Below are positions 1 to 7,028 of a DNA stretch of 11,692 nt, piece after piece; position 1 is the first letter of the stretch; each line of letters opens with the position of its first letter. Under the pieces are notes generated by a model that was not told the DNA's origin, did not search any database, and saw nothing but the letters and a program-made list of their open reading frames with translations. Source of the stretch: Streptomyces wedmorensis (GTDB lineage Bacteria > Actinomycetota > Actinomycetes > Streptomycetales > Streptomycetaceae); the NCBI RefSeq assembly GCF_000716445.1, contig NZ_JNWK01000106.1, positions 1 through 11,692 on the forward strand. Reading direction: 5' to 3'. The position numbers were made by a program, and so were the translations under genes.

Positions 1-97
1 TCTCCAGGAACGGGACCACGTCGTCCGGGCCCTCGGGGCCGCCGAAGGAGAGCAGCAGCAGGGCGTCGTACGGGGCGGGATCGTGCTGATCGGACAT
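1..97 (-). CDS. hemH: Ferrochelatase (HemH/CpfC), N-terminal part only
   Basis: The minus strand from 97 to the window edge encodes 32 residues starting [20 protein letters not shown] and running on through [12 protein letters not shown]. The [22 protein letters not shown] stretch is the characteristic start of actinobacterial ferrochelatases. These insert iron into a porphyrin; in actinobacteria the substrate is usually coproporphyrin III, on the way to haem. The ATG at 97-95 is chosen because GAGG (110-107) lies nine bases upstream. An in-frame ATG at 106 would abut that ribosome-binding site and is less likely. The rest of the gene lies outside the window. It is transcribed away from crtY, so 98-560 is a divergent upstream region. 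HemH is usually a core gene not linked to carotenoid genes. The family call rests on 32 residues but the match is distinctive. Confidence 0.85.
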   Translation of the reverse strand, partial: MSDQHDPAPYDALLLLSFGGPEGPDDVVPFLE

Positions 98-100
98 GGG

Positions 101-227
101 GTGCATCCTCGCGGAGTGGTGAACGGCTCAATGTCGTGCTTCTCGTTCCGGCGCGTTCGGGATGCACTCCGCCACGGACGGGTCGGGTGAACGGTTCGCT
201 CGTGCCTCGCCGCCACGACGTGCATCC
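101..227. repeat. Three copies of GTGCATCC in alternating orientation, about 60 bases apart
   Basis: GTGCATCC occurs at 101-108 and 220-227, and its reverse complement GGATGCAC at 160-167. Start-to-start spacings are 59 and 60 bases. I saw no exact fourth copy elsewhere in the window. The first copy lies directly upstream of the hemH start and overlaps its ribosome-binding site. The set could be a phased operator array or an RNA structure in the hemH leader; the sequence alone does not decide. Confidence 0.6.
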
Positions 228-266
228 GGCAGCGCGGTCGTCGCCGAACGTCTTCGACCGAGGAGC

Positions 267-416
267 ATGCGGCAATGCGTCGACGCCGGATCGCCGTGGG
301 AGGCGCCTCCGCCGGCCGACGTCCTCGAAGCGATCCGGCGCGCCGGGCTCGACCCGGCGGACTTCCGCACGACCCGTCAGGACGGCGGAGACCCCGGCCG
401 ACGCCCGGTCCCCTGA
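267..416 (+). CDS. Possible small ORF of unknown function (49 aa)
   Basis: From ATG 267 this frame encodes 49 residues, including the segment PPADVLEAIRRAGLDPADFR, and ends at TGA 414-416. Third codon positions are strongly G/C in this part, while the same frame upstream (162-266) is mixed. That is why a short coding segment or gene remnant is suspected. Against it, AGGAG (261-265) is only one base from the ATG, too close for a normal ribosome-binding site, and I recognise no domain. It could be a decayed fragment of a longer gene or chance. Confidence 0.25.
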   Translation: MRQCVDAGSPWEAPPPADVLEAIRRAGLDPADFRTTRQDGGDPGRRPVP

Positions 417-446
417 CACGCCGTGCCGACGCCGGACGCCGGCCCG

Positions 447-475
447 TTGGTCCCCCTGGAGCAGCGGGGGATAGG
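447..475 (+). promoter_or_regulatory. Weak candidate promoter for crtY-crtU
   Basis: TTGGTC (447-452) and GATAGG (470-475) are separated by 17 bases, the usual spacing for a vegetative sigma factor. Each box matches only three of six consensus bases. A TCCCCC/GGGGGA hairpin overlaps the spacer. Transcription from here would give a leader of about 80 bases before crtY. Streptomyces carotenoid genes are often read by an ECF sigma factor instead, so this is only a candidate. Confidence 0.22.
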
Positions 476-560
476 CGAAGGAGCTCCGGGGGAACCCTGA
501 CCGCGGCATCGGACCCACCGGCCGGGGCGCTCGACGAGCCGACGAGAGGAGACGTGGCCC

Positions 561-1730
561 ATGCACTGCGATGTCGTCGTCATCGGGGCGGGGGCCGCCG
601 GGCTGTCGCTCGCGTGGCGGCTGCTCCGGCCTCCGCCCGGTGTCGACGTGCCTTCCGTGGTCCTGATCGACGCGCCCCCGGGCCCCCTCCGTCCACCACC
701 GCGCACATGGTGCTACTGGGAGCAGGGACCCGGTGACTACGACGCCTGGCTCACGGCCTCGTGGAACAGCCTGCGGCTCCGGACGCCCGGCGGACCACCG
801 GTCCGGCGGGACCTCGGCGGGCTGACCTACAAGATGCTCACCTCGGAGTCGTTCGGCCGGGCCGTGCGGCCGAGGCTGACCGGACTGCGCCTGATCGAGG
901 CGGTCGCGGAAGGCATCACGGACCGACCCGACGGTGTCACCGTCTCCTGCCGCGCCGCCGACGGCACCGAGCGGCACGTCCGGGCGCGCTGGGCCTTCGA
1001 CAGCCGCCCGCCGGCTTCCCGGCCGCCCGCCCGCGTCCGCCTCGTCCAGCACTTCCAGGGGTGGTTCCTCCGCACCGAGCGGCCCGCCTTCGATCCCCGC
1101 ACCGTCGACCTCATGGACTTCCGCACCCCGCAGCCCCCCCACGGACTCTCCTTCGGGTACGTGCTTCCGCTGTCCGGCTGCGAAGCGCTCGTCGAGTACA
1201 CCGAGTTCGGCAGGGAACCGCTGACCGATCACGCGTACGAGGAAGCCCTGAGGCACTACACGGGCTGCGTCCTCGGGCTCGGGGCGTTCGAGGTGGCCGC
1301 GGTGGAACGCGGACGCATTCCGATGACCGACGCCCGGCACGACCGTCGGGCGGGAACGAGCACCTTCCGGATCGGCACGGCCGGCGGAGCCGTACGCCCT
1401 TCCACGGGCTACGCGTTCGCCGCGATCCAGCGGCAGACCCGCGCGGTGGCGGCCCTCGTCCACTCGGGCCGTGTGCCGCTGCCCCCGGCGGCCTACCCGG
1501 GGCGCTCCCTCGCGATGGACGCCGTTCTCCTGCGCGGCATCGACACCGGCAGGCTCTCCGGGCCCGAGTTCTTCACCCGGCTCTTCGAGAGGGTCCCGGC
1601 CGAGCGCCTCCTCAGGTTCCTCGACGGCCGGACGAAGCCGTACGAGGAGTTCCGCATCGGATTGCACACCCCCGTCGTCCCCATGCTCCGCACCACGGCG
1701 GAGATCCCCTTCCTCGCCCGCCGCGCCTGA
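561..1730 (+). CDS. crtY: Lycopene beta-cyclase CrtY
   Basis: The 389-residue product is a flavoprotein cyclase that closes both ends of lycopene into beta rings, giving beta-carotene. The N-terminus has the dinucleotide-binding motif IGAGAAG (residues 8-14). Family hallmarks follow in order: RTWCYWE near residue 48, QHFQGWFL near 162, MDFR near 185, ALVEYTEF near 208, GTAGGAVRPSTGYAFAAIQR near 275, and a C-terminal MDAVLLRGI...FFTRLFERVPAERLLRFLDG region typical of bacterial CrtY. Length fits the family. The ATG at 561 has AGGAG (547-551) nine bases upstream. crtU follows 32 bases after the stop on the same strand, so the two probably form one operon supplying the ring-forming and ring-modifying steps. 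The unrelated heterodimeric CrtYc/Yd type is excluded by the Rossmann fold and length. Confidence 0.95.
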   Translation: MHCDVVVIGAGAAGLSLAWRLLRPPPGVDVPSVVLIDAPPGPLRPPPRTWCYWEQGPGDYDAWLTASWNSLRLRTPGGPPVRRDLGGLTYKMLTSESFGRAVRPRLTGLRLIEAVAEGITDRPDGVTVSCRAADGTERHVRARWAFDSRPPASRPPARVRLVQHFQGWFLRTERPAFDPRTVDLMDFRTPQPPHGLSFGYVLPLSGCEALVEYTEFGREPLTDHAYEEALRHYTGCVLGLGAFEVAAVERGRIPMTDARHDRRAGTSTFRIGTAGGAVRPSTGYAFAAIQRQTRAVAALVHSGRVPLPPAAYPGRSLAMDAVLLRGIDTGRLSGPEFFTRLFERVPAERLLRFLDGRTKPYEEFRIGLHTPVVPMLRTTAEIPFLARRA

Positions 1731-1740
1731 ACCGGCGGGC
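1716..1740 (+). promoter_or_regulatory. Hairpin straddling the crtY stop codon
   Basis: GCCCGCCG (1716-1723) and CGGCGGGC (1733-1740) form a perfect 8-base-pair GC stem. The 9-base loop contains the crtY TGA (1728-1730). The stem ends 22 bases before the crtU start. There is no T-rich tract, so it may act as a weak attenuator, an mRNA processing or stability element, or nothing. Confidence 0.4.
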
Positions 1741-1762
1741 CTGCCACGAGAGCGAGCCCAGG

Positions 1763-3331
1763 ATGCGCTTCACCCGGTACGGCACCGCCCGGCGCGGCCG
1801 CGACCGCCAGGCGGTCGTCATCCCCGCGGCCGACGGATCGCGCCGAGCGGACGCCCGCCTCCGTCCCACCTGTTCCGTCGTCGGCGGCGGGATCGCGGGA
1901 ATCGCGGCGGCCACGATCCTCGCCGAGCGCGGCGTCGACGTCACTCTCTACGAGCGCGAGCCCACCCTCGGCGGACGGCTCGCCGGCTGGCGGGACCGGC
2001 TGAGCGACGGATCCGAGGTGACCATGAGCCGCGGGTTCCACGCCTTCTTCCGCCAGTACTACAACCTCCGCGGTCTCCTCCGCCGGGTCGACCCCGGACT
2101 GGAACGGCTCACCGCGCTCCCCGACTATCCGCTGCGGCACAGCTCCGGCCTCTACGACAGCTTCGCCCGGGTGCCCCGGACCCCGCCGCTGAGCGCCCTC
2201 GGCTTCGTGGCGCTCAGCCCGAGCTTCGGCTGGCGGGACCTGGGCCGCATGAACGCCCGGGCGGCACTGCCCCTCCTCGACGTCCGGGTCCCCGAGGTGT
2301 ACCGGCGTTACGACGGAGTCAGCGCCCGCGACTTCCTCGACGGCATCGGCTTCCCGCCGGCGGCGCAGCACCTGGCCTTCGAGGTGTTCTCCCGCAGCTT
2401 CTTCGCCGACCCCGGTCACCTGTCCGCCGCCGAGCTCGTCCTCATGTTCCACATCTACTTCCTGGGGTCCTCCGAGGGACTCCTGTTCGACGTGCCGGAC
2501 GAGCCGTACCCGCAGGCACTGTGGGACCCGCTGGCCTCCTACCTGGAGGGACACGGCGTCCGCATCCTGACCGGGACCGGGGTCGAGGAGATCGCACCCG
2601 CCCCCGGGGACGGGCACGTCGTCTCCTCCCCGGCGGGTGCGCGGCACGCGGACGCCCTCGTGCTCGCCACCGACACGGGCGGGCTACGGACGATCGCCGA
2701 GGCGTCGCCGACGCTGTGCGACGCGCCGTGGCGTGCCAGGGTCCGCGCACTTCGCACGGCGCCGCCCTTCCTCGTCTCCCGCCTGTGGCTCGACCGGCCC
2801 GTGGACGCGCAGCGACCCGGCTTCCTCGGAACCAGCGGATACGGCCCCCTCGACAACATCAGCGTCCTCGAGCGCTGGGAGGGAGAAGCCTCCCGCTGGG
2901 CCGCCCGGACAGGCGGCTCGGTGGTCGAGCTGCACGCCTACGCGGTGCCCCCCGGGGCCGACCCCCGCGTCGTCTCCCGCGAGCTCGTCGCCCAACTGCA
3001 CCGCGCCTGGCCCGAGACACGCGCCGCCGTGATCGTCGACCAGCGACACGAACTCCGCTCCGACTGCCCCCTCTTCGAGGTCGGAGGCCACCGCAACCGC
3101 CCCACCGTCCACACGCCGGACCCCACCGTCACGGTCGCCGGGGACCTCGTCCGTACGGAGTACCCCGTGGCCCTCATGGAGAGGGCCGCCACCACCGGGT
3201 TCCTCGCGGCCAACGCCCACCTGCGACGGTGGGGACTTCGAGGACAGACCCTGTGGACCGTCCCCGCCGCAGGGCGCTCGGGCGCCCTCAGGCTCCTCGC
3301 CCGGGTGGGCACGGCATCCCCGGCCGGCTGA
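1763..3331 (+). CDS. crtU: Carotenoid beta-ring aromatase CrtU (desaturase/methyltransferase)
   Basis: The 522-residue product is an FAD-dependent, CrtI-like oxidoreductase that converts beta-carotene end groups to aromatic phi rings by desaturation and a methyl shift, giving isorenieratene. The VVGGGIAGIAAATIL Rossmann motif (GxGxxG at residues 41-46) is followed by YEREPTLGGRLAGW. Then come MSRGFHAFFRQYYNLRGLL, typical of the CrtU group, and a C-terminal TVAGDLVRTEYPVALMERA flavin-binding segment. About 37 residues precede the Rossmann fold. The frame is open far upstream, but sequence before ATG 1763 is a shadow of crtY. The ribosome-binding site is weak (purine-rich GAGAGCGAG near 1748-1756), suggesting dependence on translation from crtY. 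An imperfect tandem duplication covers the stop codon. It converges on the Rieske gene. Confidence 0.92.
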   Translation: MRFTRYGTARRGRDRQAVVIPAADGSRRADARLRPTCSVVGGGIAGIAAATILAERGVDVTLYEREPTLGGRLAGWRDRLSDGSEVTMSRGFHAFFRQYYNLRGLLRRVDPGLERLTALPDYPLRHSSGLYDSFARVPRTPPLSALGFVALSPSFGWRDLGRMNARAALPLLDVRVPEVYRRYDGVSARDFLDGIGFPPAAQHLAFEVFSRSFFADPGHLSAAELVLMFHIYFLGSSEGLLFDVPDEPYPQALWDPLASYLEGHGVRILTGTGVEEIAPAPGDGHVVSSPAGARHADALVLATDTGGLRTIAEASPTLCDAPWRARVRALRTAPPFLVSRLWLDRPVDAQRPGFLGTSGYGPLDNISVLERWEGEASRWAARTGGSVVELHAYAVPPGADPRVVSRELVAQLHRAWPETRAAVIVDQRHELRSDCPLFEVGGHRNRPTVHTPDPTVTVAGDLVRTEYPVALMERAATTGFLAANAHLRRWGLRGQTLWTVPAAGRSGALRLLARVGTASPAG

Positions 3332-3381
3332 ACGGAAGTTACCGAACCGCCGAACGGCATCCCCGGCCGGCTGAACGGAAG
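3311..3381 (+). repeat. 28-base perfect direct repeat over the crtU stop codon
   Basis: The 28 bases at 3311-3338 recur exactly at 3354-3381, an offset of 43. The bases after each copy are also similar (TTACCGAACC against CCACCGACC), so this looks like an imperfect tandem duplication of a 43-base unit. The first copy includes the last codons and TGA of crtU; the second is noncoding. Confidence 0.9.
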
Positions 3382-3391
3382 CCACCGACCG

Positions 3392-3413
3392 GGGCCGTTC
3401 CGCCACACGGCCC
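3392..3413. terminator. Hairpin between convergent crtU and the Rieske gene
   Basis: GGGCCGT (3392-3398) and ACGGCCC (3407-3413) form a perfect 7-base-pair stem with an 8-base loop. It sits in the 108-base gap between the 3' ends of two convergent operons, where a bidirectional terminator is expected. There is no T tract, which is common for Streptomyces terminators. Confidence 0.5.
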
Positions 3414-3439
3414 GGAGCCCAGGGCCCCGACGCGGCACG

Positions 3440-4462
3440 TCACGAGCCCGGGAACCTCCCCGTGCTCCGCAGCTCCCAGCGGCGCTCCGCGTACGCCAGG
3501 TCGTCCCGCCACAGGCGCCCGGACGCCGACCGCAGCGCCGGCCGCAACAGAGGCGCCAACGACCGGGCCACCGCGAATCCCGGCCGGTGCGACGTCGCCA
3601 TGACGGCCTCGACCACGGCCGTGCGCGGGCGTGCCGTTCTGTGGGGGGTCAACGGGGTGGCGTGGGTCTCGACCACGGAGCCCGCGCCCTCGCCCTCGGT
3701 GATCCGCATGGTGACGGTGCGGGGCTCCGGCGCCGTGAAGGCTGCCGTCACCGGCACCACGACACGACTGGAGAGCTTGAAGGAGACCCGGACGACCAGG
3801 GCGTCCTCCTCTTCGGGGGCACCGCCCTCCGGGACCGAGAGGACCTCCAGGTCCACGAAGGAATACGGATGCAACCAGGCGCCGTGCCACGGATCGAGAC
3901 GGTTGGCGACGACGTCCTCCGCCTCGCAGACGCCGACGCCGGTGTAGACGGCCGCGACCGCCCGGTCCACCGGCGGCCGGGGTGGCACCACGGGCCGCTC
4001 CGTGGGCTCCTCCCCGCCGACGCGGTCCAGCCGCACCCACACCAGCACGCCGTCGTCGTGCACCGGCCAGGGTTCCCAGCCCGCGAACGGCGAGCCGTCC
4101 AGGGCCAGACCGTGCCAGCGGCAGATCAGGGTCCCGCACCGCACCACGCCGTCCTTCAGGGCGGCCCCGAGGTGGGGGCAGACACCCGGACCCGCGTGGA
4201 GACCGCCGTCGGCGTCCCGCCACAGCACCACCTCGATGCCCGCGACGGTCCTGCCCGCGGGCCGATCCGCGCGGATCCCCCGACTCGACCCCACGACGTA
4301 CCAGTTCCCGGAAGGCCGGGACGACGCCCGCTTCAGCCCTGCGGCGATCTCCGCGGCGCGGGCCTGCCGCCACGTCGCTCGCTGCTCCTCCCACGGCACC
4401 GCCTGACGCCGGAACCTCAGCGGCAGAAGCGGCCGGTCAGTGCCGGTCGGTGGTTCCGTCAC
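3440..4462 (-). CDS. Rieske [2Fe-2S] oxygenase-like protein of the carotenoid operon
   Basis: The 340-residue product has a Rieske domain at about residues 53-145. Its ligands are CPH (C95, H97) and, 16 residues on, CRWHG (C114, H117). The second half contains [12 protein letters not shown] (residues 187-198), matching the D-x2-H-x4-H mononuclear-iron motif of Rieske non-haem oxygenases (D190, H193, H198). There is no signal peptide, so it is probably cytoplasmic. The GTG start at 4462 overlaps the crtB TGA as GTGA, with a purine-rich AGAGGGGA stretch upstream, so translation is probably coupled. As last gene of crtE-I-B-x it sits where Streptomyces clusters carry crtV, historically described as a methylesterase; nothing here resembles an esterase. 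Carotenoid ring hydroxylation is a plausible role but is inferred. The C-terminal half probably belongs to a domain of unknown function (I recall DUF5914). Confidence 0.82.
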   Translation of the reverse strand: MTEPPTGTDRPLLPLRFRRQAVPWEEQRATWRQARAAEIAAGLKRASSRPSGNWYVVGSSRGIRADRPAGRTVAGIEVVLWRDADGGLHAGPGVCPHLGAALKDGVVRCGTLICRWHGLALDGSPFAGWEPWPVHDDGVLVWVRLDRVGGEEPTERPVVPPRPPVDRAVAAVYTGVGVCEAEDVVANRLDPWHGAWLHPYSFVDLEVLSVPEGGAPEEEDALVVRVSFKLSSRVVVPVTAAFTAPEPRTVTMRITEGEGAGSVVETHATPLTPHRTARPRTAVVEAVMATSHRPGFAVARSLAPLLRPALRSASGRLWRDDLAYAERRWELRSTGRFPGS

Positions 4463-5496
4463 CTCGAATCCCCTCTCACCTGTTCATCGCCCTCCGCCCG
4501 GCCGACCGACGCGTGCGGCGCCACTTCTGCCTGCGCCCGTACCCCCAGGGACGGCGGACGCTCCGTGCGCAGCCCGGCGCGTGCCGCCAGCGCCCGCACG
4601 AGGCCGGGCAGGGCGATCGATGCCCGCCGGCGGGCACCCACCACGGCCCGTCGGTGCACCACCGCGTACCCCTCCCTCTCGATCACCGTCAGGATCTCCC
4701 GGTACAGCACGAAAGCGGTGCGCACACACGGAGCCGATACGGGATCGAGGAGGGCGATGCCGGGCTCCGCCCGGCGGTAGACGTCCTGGGTGAGGGCGGC
4801 GGCGTCACACAGGGCGGCCGTGATGCGCCGGTCGCGGCACCCGGTCCTCCGGCTCCACCGCAGCAGCTCCCGGTCGACGCCGGACGCGGCCAGCAGGTCG
4901 GCCGGCAGGTACACCCGGCCCCGGTCCAGGTCCTCCCCGACATCGCGGAGGAAGTTCGTCAGCTGGAAGGCGACTCCCAGCGCGGCCGCGTACGGCTCGG
5001 CCTCCTCCCGGGGGACGACGGTTCCGAGGACCGGCACCATCTGGAGGCCGATGACGGCGGCCGACCCGTGCATGTACGCGCGCAGATCGGCGTACGTCGC
5101 GTACTCCCGTACGAACAGGTCGCTGCGCATGGACGCGAGGAAGTCGTCGAAGTGCCGTGCGGGGATGTCCAGGCGTTCGCGGGTGTGCGCGGCCGCCGCC
5201 ACCGCGGGGTCCGTTGTGGGCCTTCCGCGCAGCGCACCGCGCCATTCGGTCTCCAGCGCGTCCAGCGCCGCCGCCCGCTCGGCGGGCGAGGTGGAGGCCG
5301 TCTCGTCCACGATGTCGTCCGCGCGCCGGGCGAAACCGTAGAGGGCGTGGACCGCGCTGCGGCGTTCGAGCGGCAGGAGGCGCGTGGCGAGGAAGTACGT
5401 CCTCCCGTGGCGGGCGTTCAGCCTACTGCACTCCGCGTACGCCGCCCGCAGCGCCGGGTCGTGGATCCGGGCGGCGTCGAGCTCCCGGGCCGTCAC
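4459..5496 (-). CDS. crtB: Phytoene synthase CrtB
   Basis: The 345-residue product condenses two GGPP molecules head to head into phytoene, the first committed carotenoid step. Both aspartate motifs of the squalene/phytoene synthase family are intact: [13 protein letters not shown] with D60, D61 and D64, and [18 protein letters not shown] with D185 and D189. [14 protein letters not shown] (residues 140-153) is the conserved helix between them. The start is GTG 5496-5494, overlapping the crtI stop as GTGA, with AGGAG (5506-5502) five bases upstream. The frame stays open further upstream, but that part is a shadow of crtI. The C-terminal 50 or so residues, rich in Arg and Ala, extend past the catalytic core, as is common in actinobacterial CrtB. 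Confidence 0.95.
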   Translation of the reverse strand: MTARELDAARIHDPALRAAYAECSRLNARHGRTYFLATRLLPLERRSAVHALYGFARRADDIVDETASTSPAERAAALDALETEWRGALRGRPTTDPAVAAAAHTRERLDIPARHFDDFLASMRSDLFVREYATYADLRAYMHGSAAVIGLQMVPVLGTVVPREEAEPYAAALGVAFQLTNFLRDVGEDLDRGRVYLPADLLAASGVDRELLRWSRRTGCRDRRITAALCDAAALTQDVYRRAEPGIALLDPVSAPCVRTAFVLYREILTVIEREGYAVVHRRAVVGARRRASIALPGLVRALAARAGLRTERPPSLGVRAQAEVAPHASVGRAEGDEQVRGDSR

Positions 5497-7028
5497 GAGG
5501 TCTCCTGCGGACCGGTCGCGACGGGGACCGGGCGACGCGGATTCCTGCCGGGGGGTCCCGTGATCCGCTGCGCGGCCAGCTTTCCCGAGACGAGCACGGG
5601 GGGCACGCCGACGCCCGGTGTGGTCCCGCAGCCGGCGAGGACGACGTTCTCCGTTCCGCGGACCAGGTTGCGGGGGCGGAACGGCCCTGTCTGGGCGAAG
5701 GTGTGCGACACCGAGAAGGGGGTCCCCGCGGTGTGCCCCTGGGCGGTCCAGTCCGCCGGCGTCACGAGGCACTCCGCGTCGATCGAGTCACCGAACCCGT
5801 CGAGTCCCCGCCGTTCGAGTTCGGCGACGAGGGAGTCGCGGTAGGAGGGGCCGAGTTCACCCCAGCGAAGCCCACCGGGGCCGATGTCGGTGTTCGGGCA
5901 GGGGGCCAGGACGTAGTGGAGGTGACGGCCGTCCGGGGCCAGTGAGGGGTCGGTGGCCGTGGGCCGGGTCACGAGGAGCGACGGGTCGGTCATCAGCTTC
6001 CCGTTCCGGGTGATCTCCTCGAACGTGCGGGACCAGGCCGAACCGAACAGGAGCGTGTGATGCGCGAGCCCGGGCCACGTACGCGCCGTACCCGCGTGCA
6101 GGATCACCGCGCTCGGCGAGTGTCTGGTCCGGAGAGGCCGCCGGGGAGTGCGGCCCAGGAGGCGGTAGGCGAGGGGGAGTTCCGTGGTGAGGACCACGCT
6201 GTCGCACCGGATCCGCCCGTGCTCCGTCAGGACGGCGGTCACGCGCGCGCCCGAACGCTCCAGGCCGGTGACGCGCTCCCCGTACCGGATCCGGGCGCCG
6301 GCCCGACGGGCCGCTTCCGCCATCGCGGCGGGCACGGCGTGCATCCCGCCCCGGGGGAAGTACACCCCGGCCACGGTGTCCATGTAGGCGATGACCGCGT
6401 AGGCCGCGAGCGCGCGCGAGGGCGGCACCCCCGCGTAGAGGGCCTGGAAGGAGAACACGCGCCGCAGCCGTTCGTCCTTCAGGAAGGAACCGATCGCCCG
6501 GTCGAGTCGCCCCAGTCCGCCGAGCGCCGCGAGACGGGCGAGGTCGGGGTGGAGGAGCTGTACGGGCGAGTCGAAGTTCGCGCCGATGAAACGGCGCTCC
6601 TGGACCGCGTAGAGCCTGCTCAGCCAGGCACGCAGCCGGAGGTACCCGTCGGCCTCCCGGGCACCCGCGAAGCGTTCGACCTCGGCGGCCATGGTCCCGG
6701 CCTCCGTGTGGACGTCGACCTGGCTGCCGTCCCAGAACAGGGCCCTGTACGCCGGGTGCAGCGGTACGAGTTCCACCCGTTCGCTGAGGGACTCCCCGGC
6801 GGCCGCGAACGCCTCGTCCAGCAGGGCGGGCATCGTCAGGACCGTGGGTCCCGTGTCCACCTGAAAACCCTTCAGGTCCATCCTCCCGGCGCGCCCGCCG
6901 GGTCCCGCCTCCCGCTCTACGAGGGTGACCTCCCGCCCGGCGCCGAGCAGATGGAGGGCCGCCGACAGACCGGCGAAGCCCGCCCCCACGACGACCACGT
7001 GGTCCGTCCTCCCCGAAACCCGCCTCAA
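5493..7028 (-). CDS. crtI: Phytoene desaturase CrtI
   Basis: The 511-residue FAD enzyme desaturates phytoene stepwise, probably to lycopene given the cyclase present. The N-terminal [18 protein letters not shown] motif (GxGxxG at residues 15-20) runs into [14 protein letters not shown], and [13 protein letters not shown] follows, all typical of CrtI. The C-terminal [20 protein letters not shown] is the family's second flavin motif. The codon for the first valine of VSGRTDHVV is GTT, so it cannot start. The best start is TTG 7028-7026, overlapping the crtE TGA as TTGA and preceded four bases upstream by GGGGGAG. The frame is open much further upstream, but only as a shadow of crtE. CrtI is a peripheral membrane enzyme in characterised systems. 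Confidence 0.94.
   Translation of the reverse strand: MRRVSGRTDHVVVVGAGFAGLSAALHLLGAGREVTLVEREAGPGGRAGRMDLKGFQVDTGPTVLTMPALLDEAFAAAGESLSERVELVPLHPAYRALFWDGSQVDVHTEAGTMAAEVERFAGAREADGYLRLRAWLSRLYAVQERRFIGANFDSPVQLLHPDLARLAALGGLGRLDRAIGSFLKDERLRRVFSFQALYAGVPPSRALAAYAVIAYMDTVAGVYFPRGGMHAVPAAMAEAARRAGARIRYGERVTGLERSGARVTAVLTEHGRIRCDSVVLTTELPLAYRLLGRTPRRPLRTRHSPSAVILHAGTARTWPGLAHHTLLFGSAWSRTFEEITRNGKLMTDPSLLVTRPTATDPSLAPDGRHLHYVLAPCPNTDIGPGGLRWGELGPSYRDSLVAELERRGLDGFGDSIDAECLVTPADWTAQGHTAGTPFSVSHTFAQTGPFRPRNLVRGTENVVLAGCGTTPGVGVPPVLVSGKLAAQRITGPPGRNPRRPVPVATGPQETS

Larger units (their letters stand above)
98..560. other. Divergent intergenic region between hemH and crtY
   Basis: This 463-base stretch has no convincing gene. 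It contains three copies of an 8-mer in alternating orientation (101-227), a repeated GTGAACGG(C/T)TC motif (119-129 and 187-197), a short ORF with coding-like third positions (267-416), a TCCCCC/GGGGGA hairpin (451-471) and a weak promoter-like pair (447-475). It must carry the promoters for hemH leftward and crtY rightward. The other open frames here have no ribosome-binding site and poor codon bias. Confidence 0.7.

Noticed and set aside
1493..2647. Long minus-strand ORF (384 aa) opposite crtY and crtU
   Set aside because: It is antisense to two well-supported genes, has low-complexity composition with no family motif, and reflects the scarcity of stop codons in high-GC DNA.
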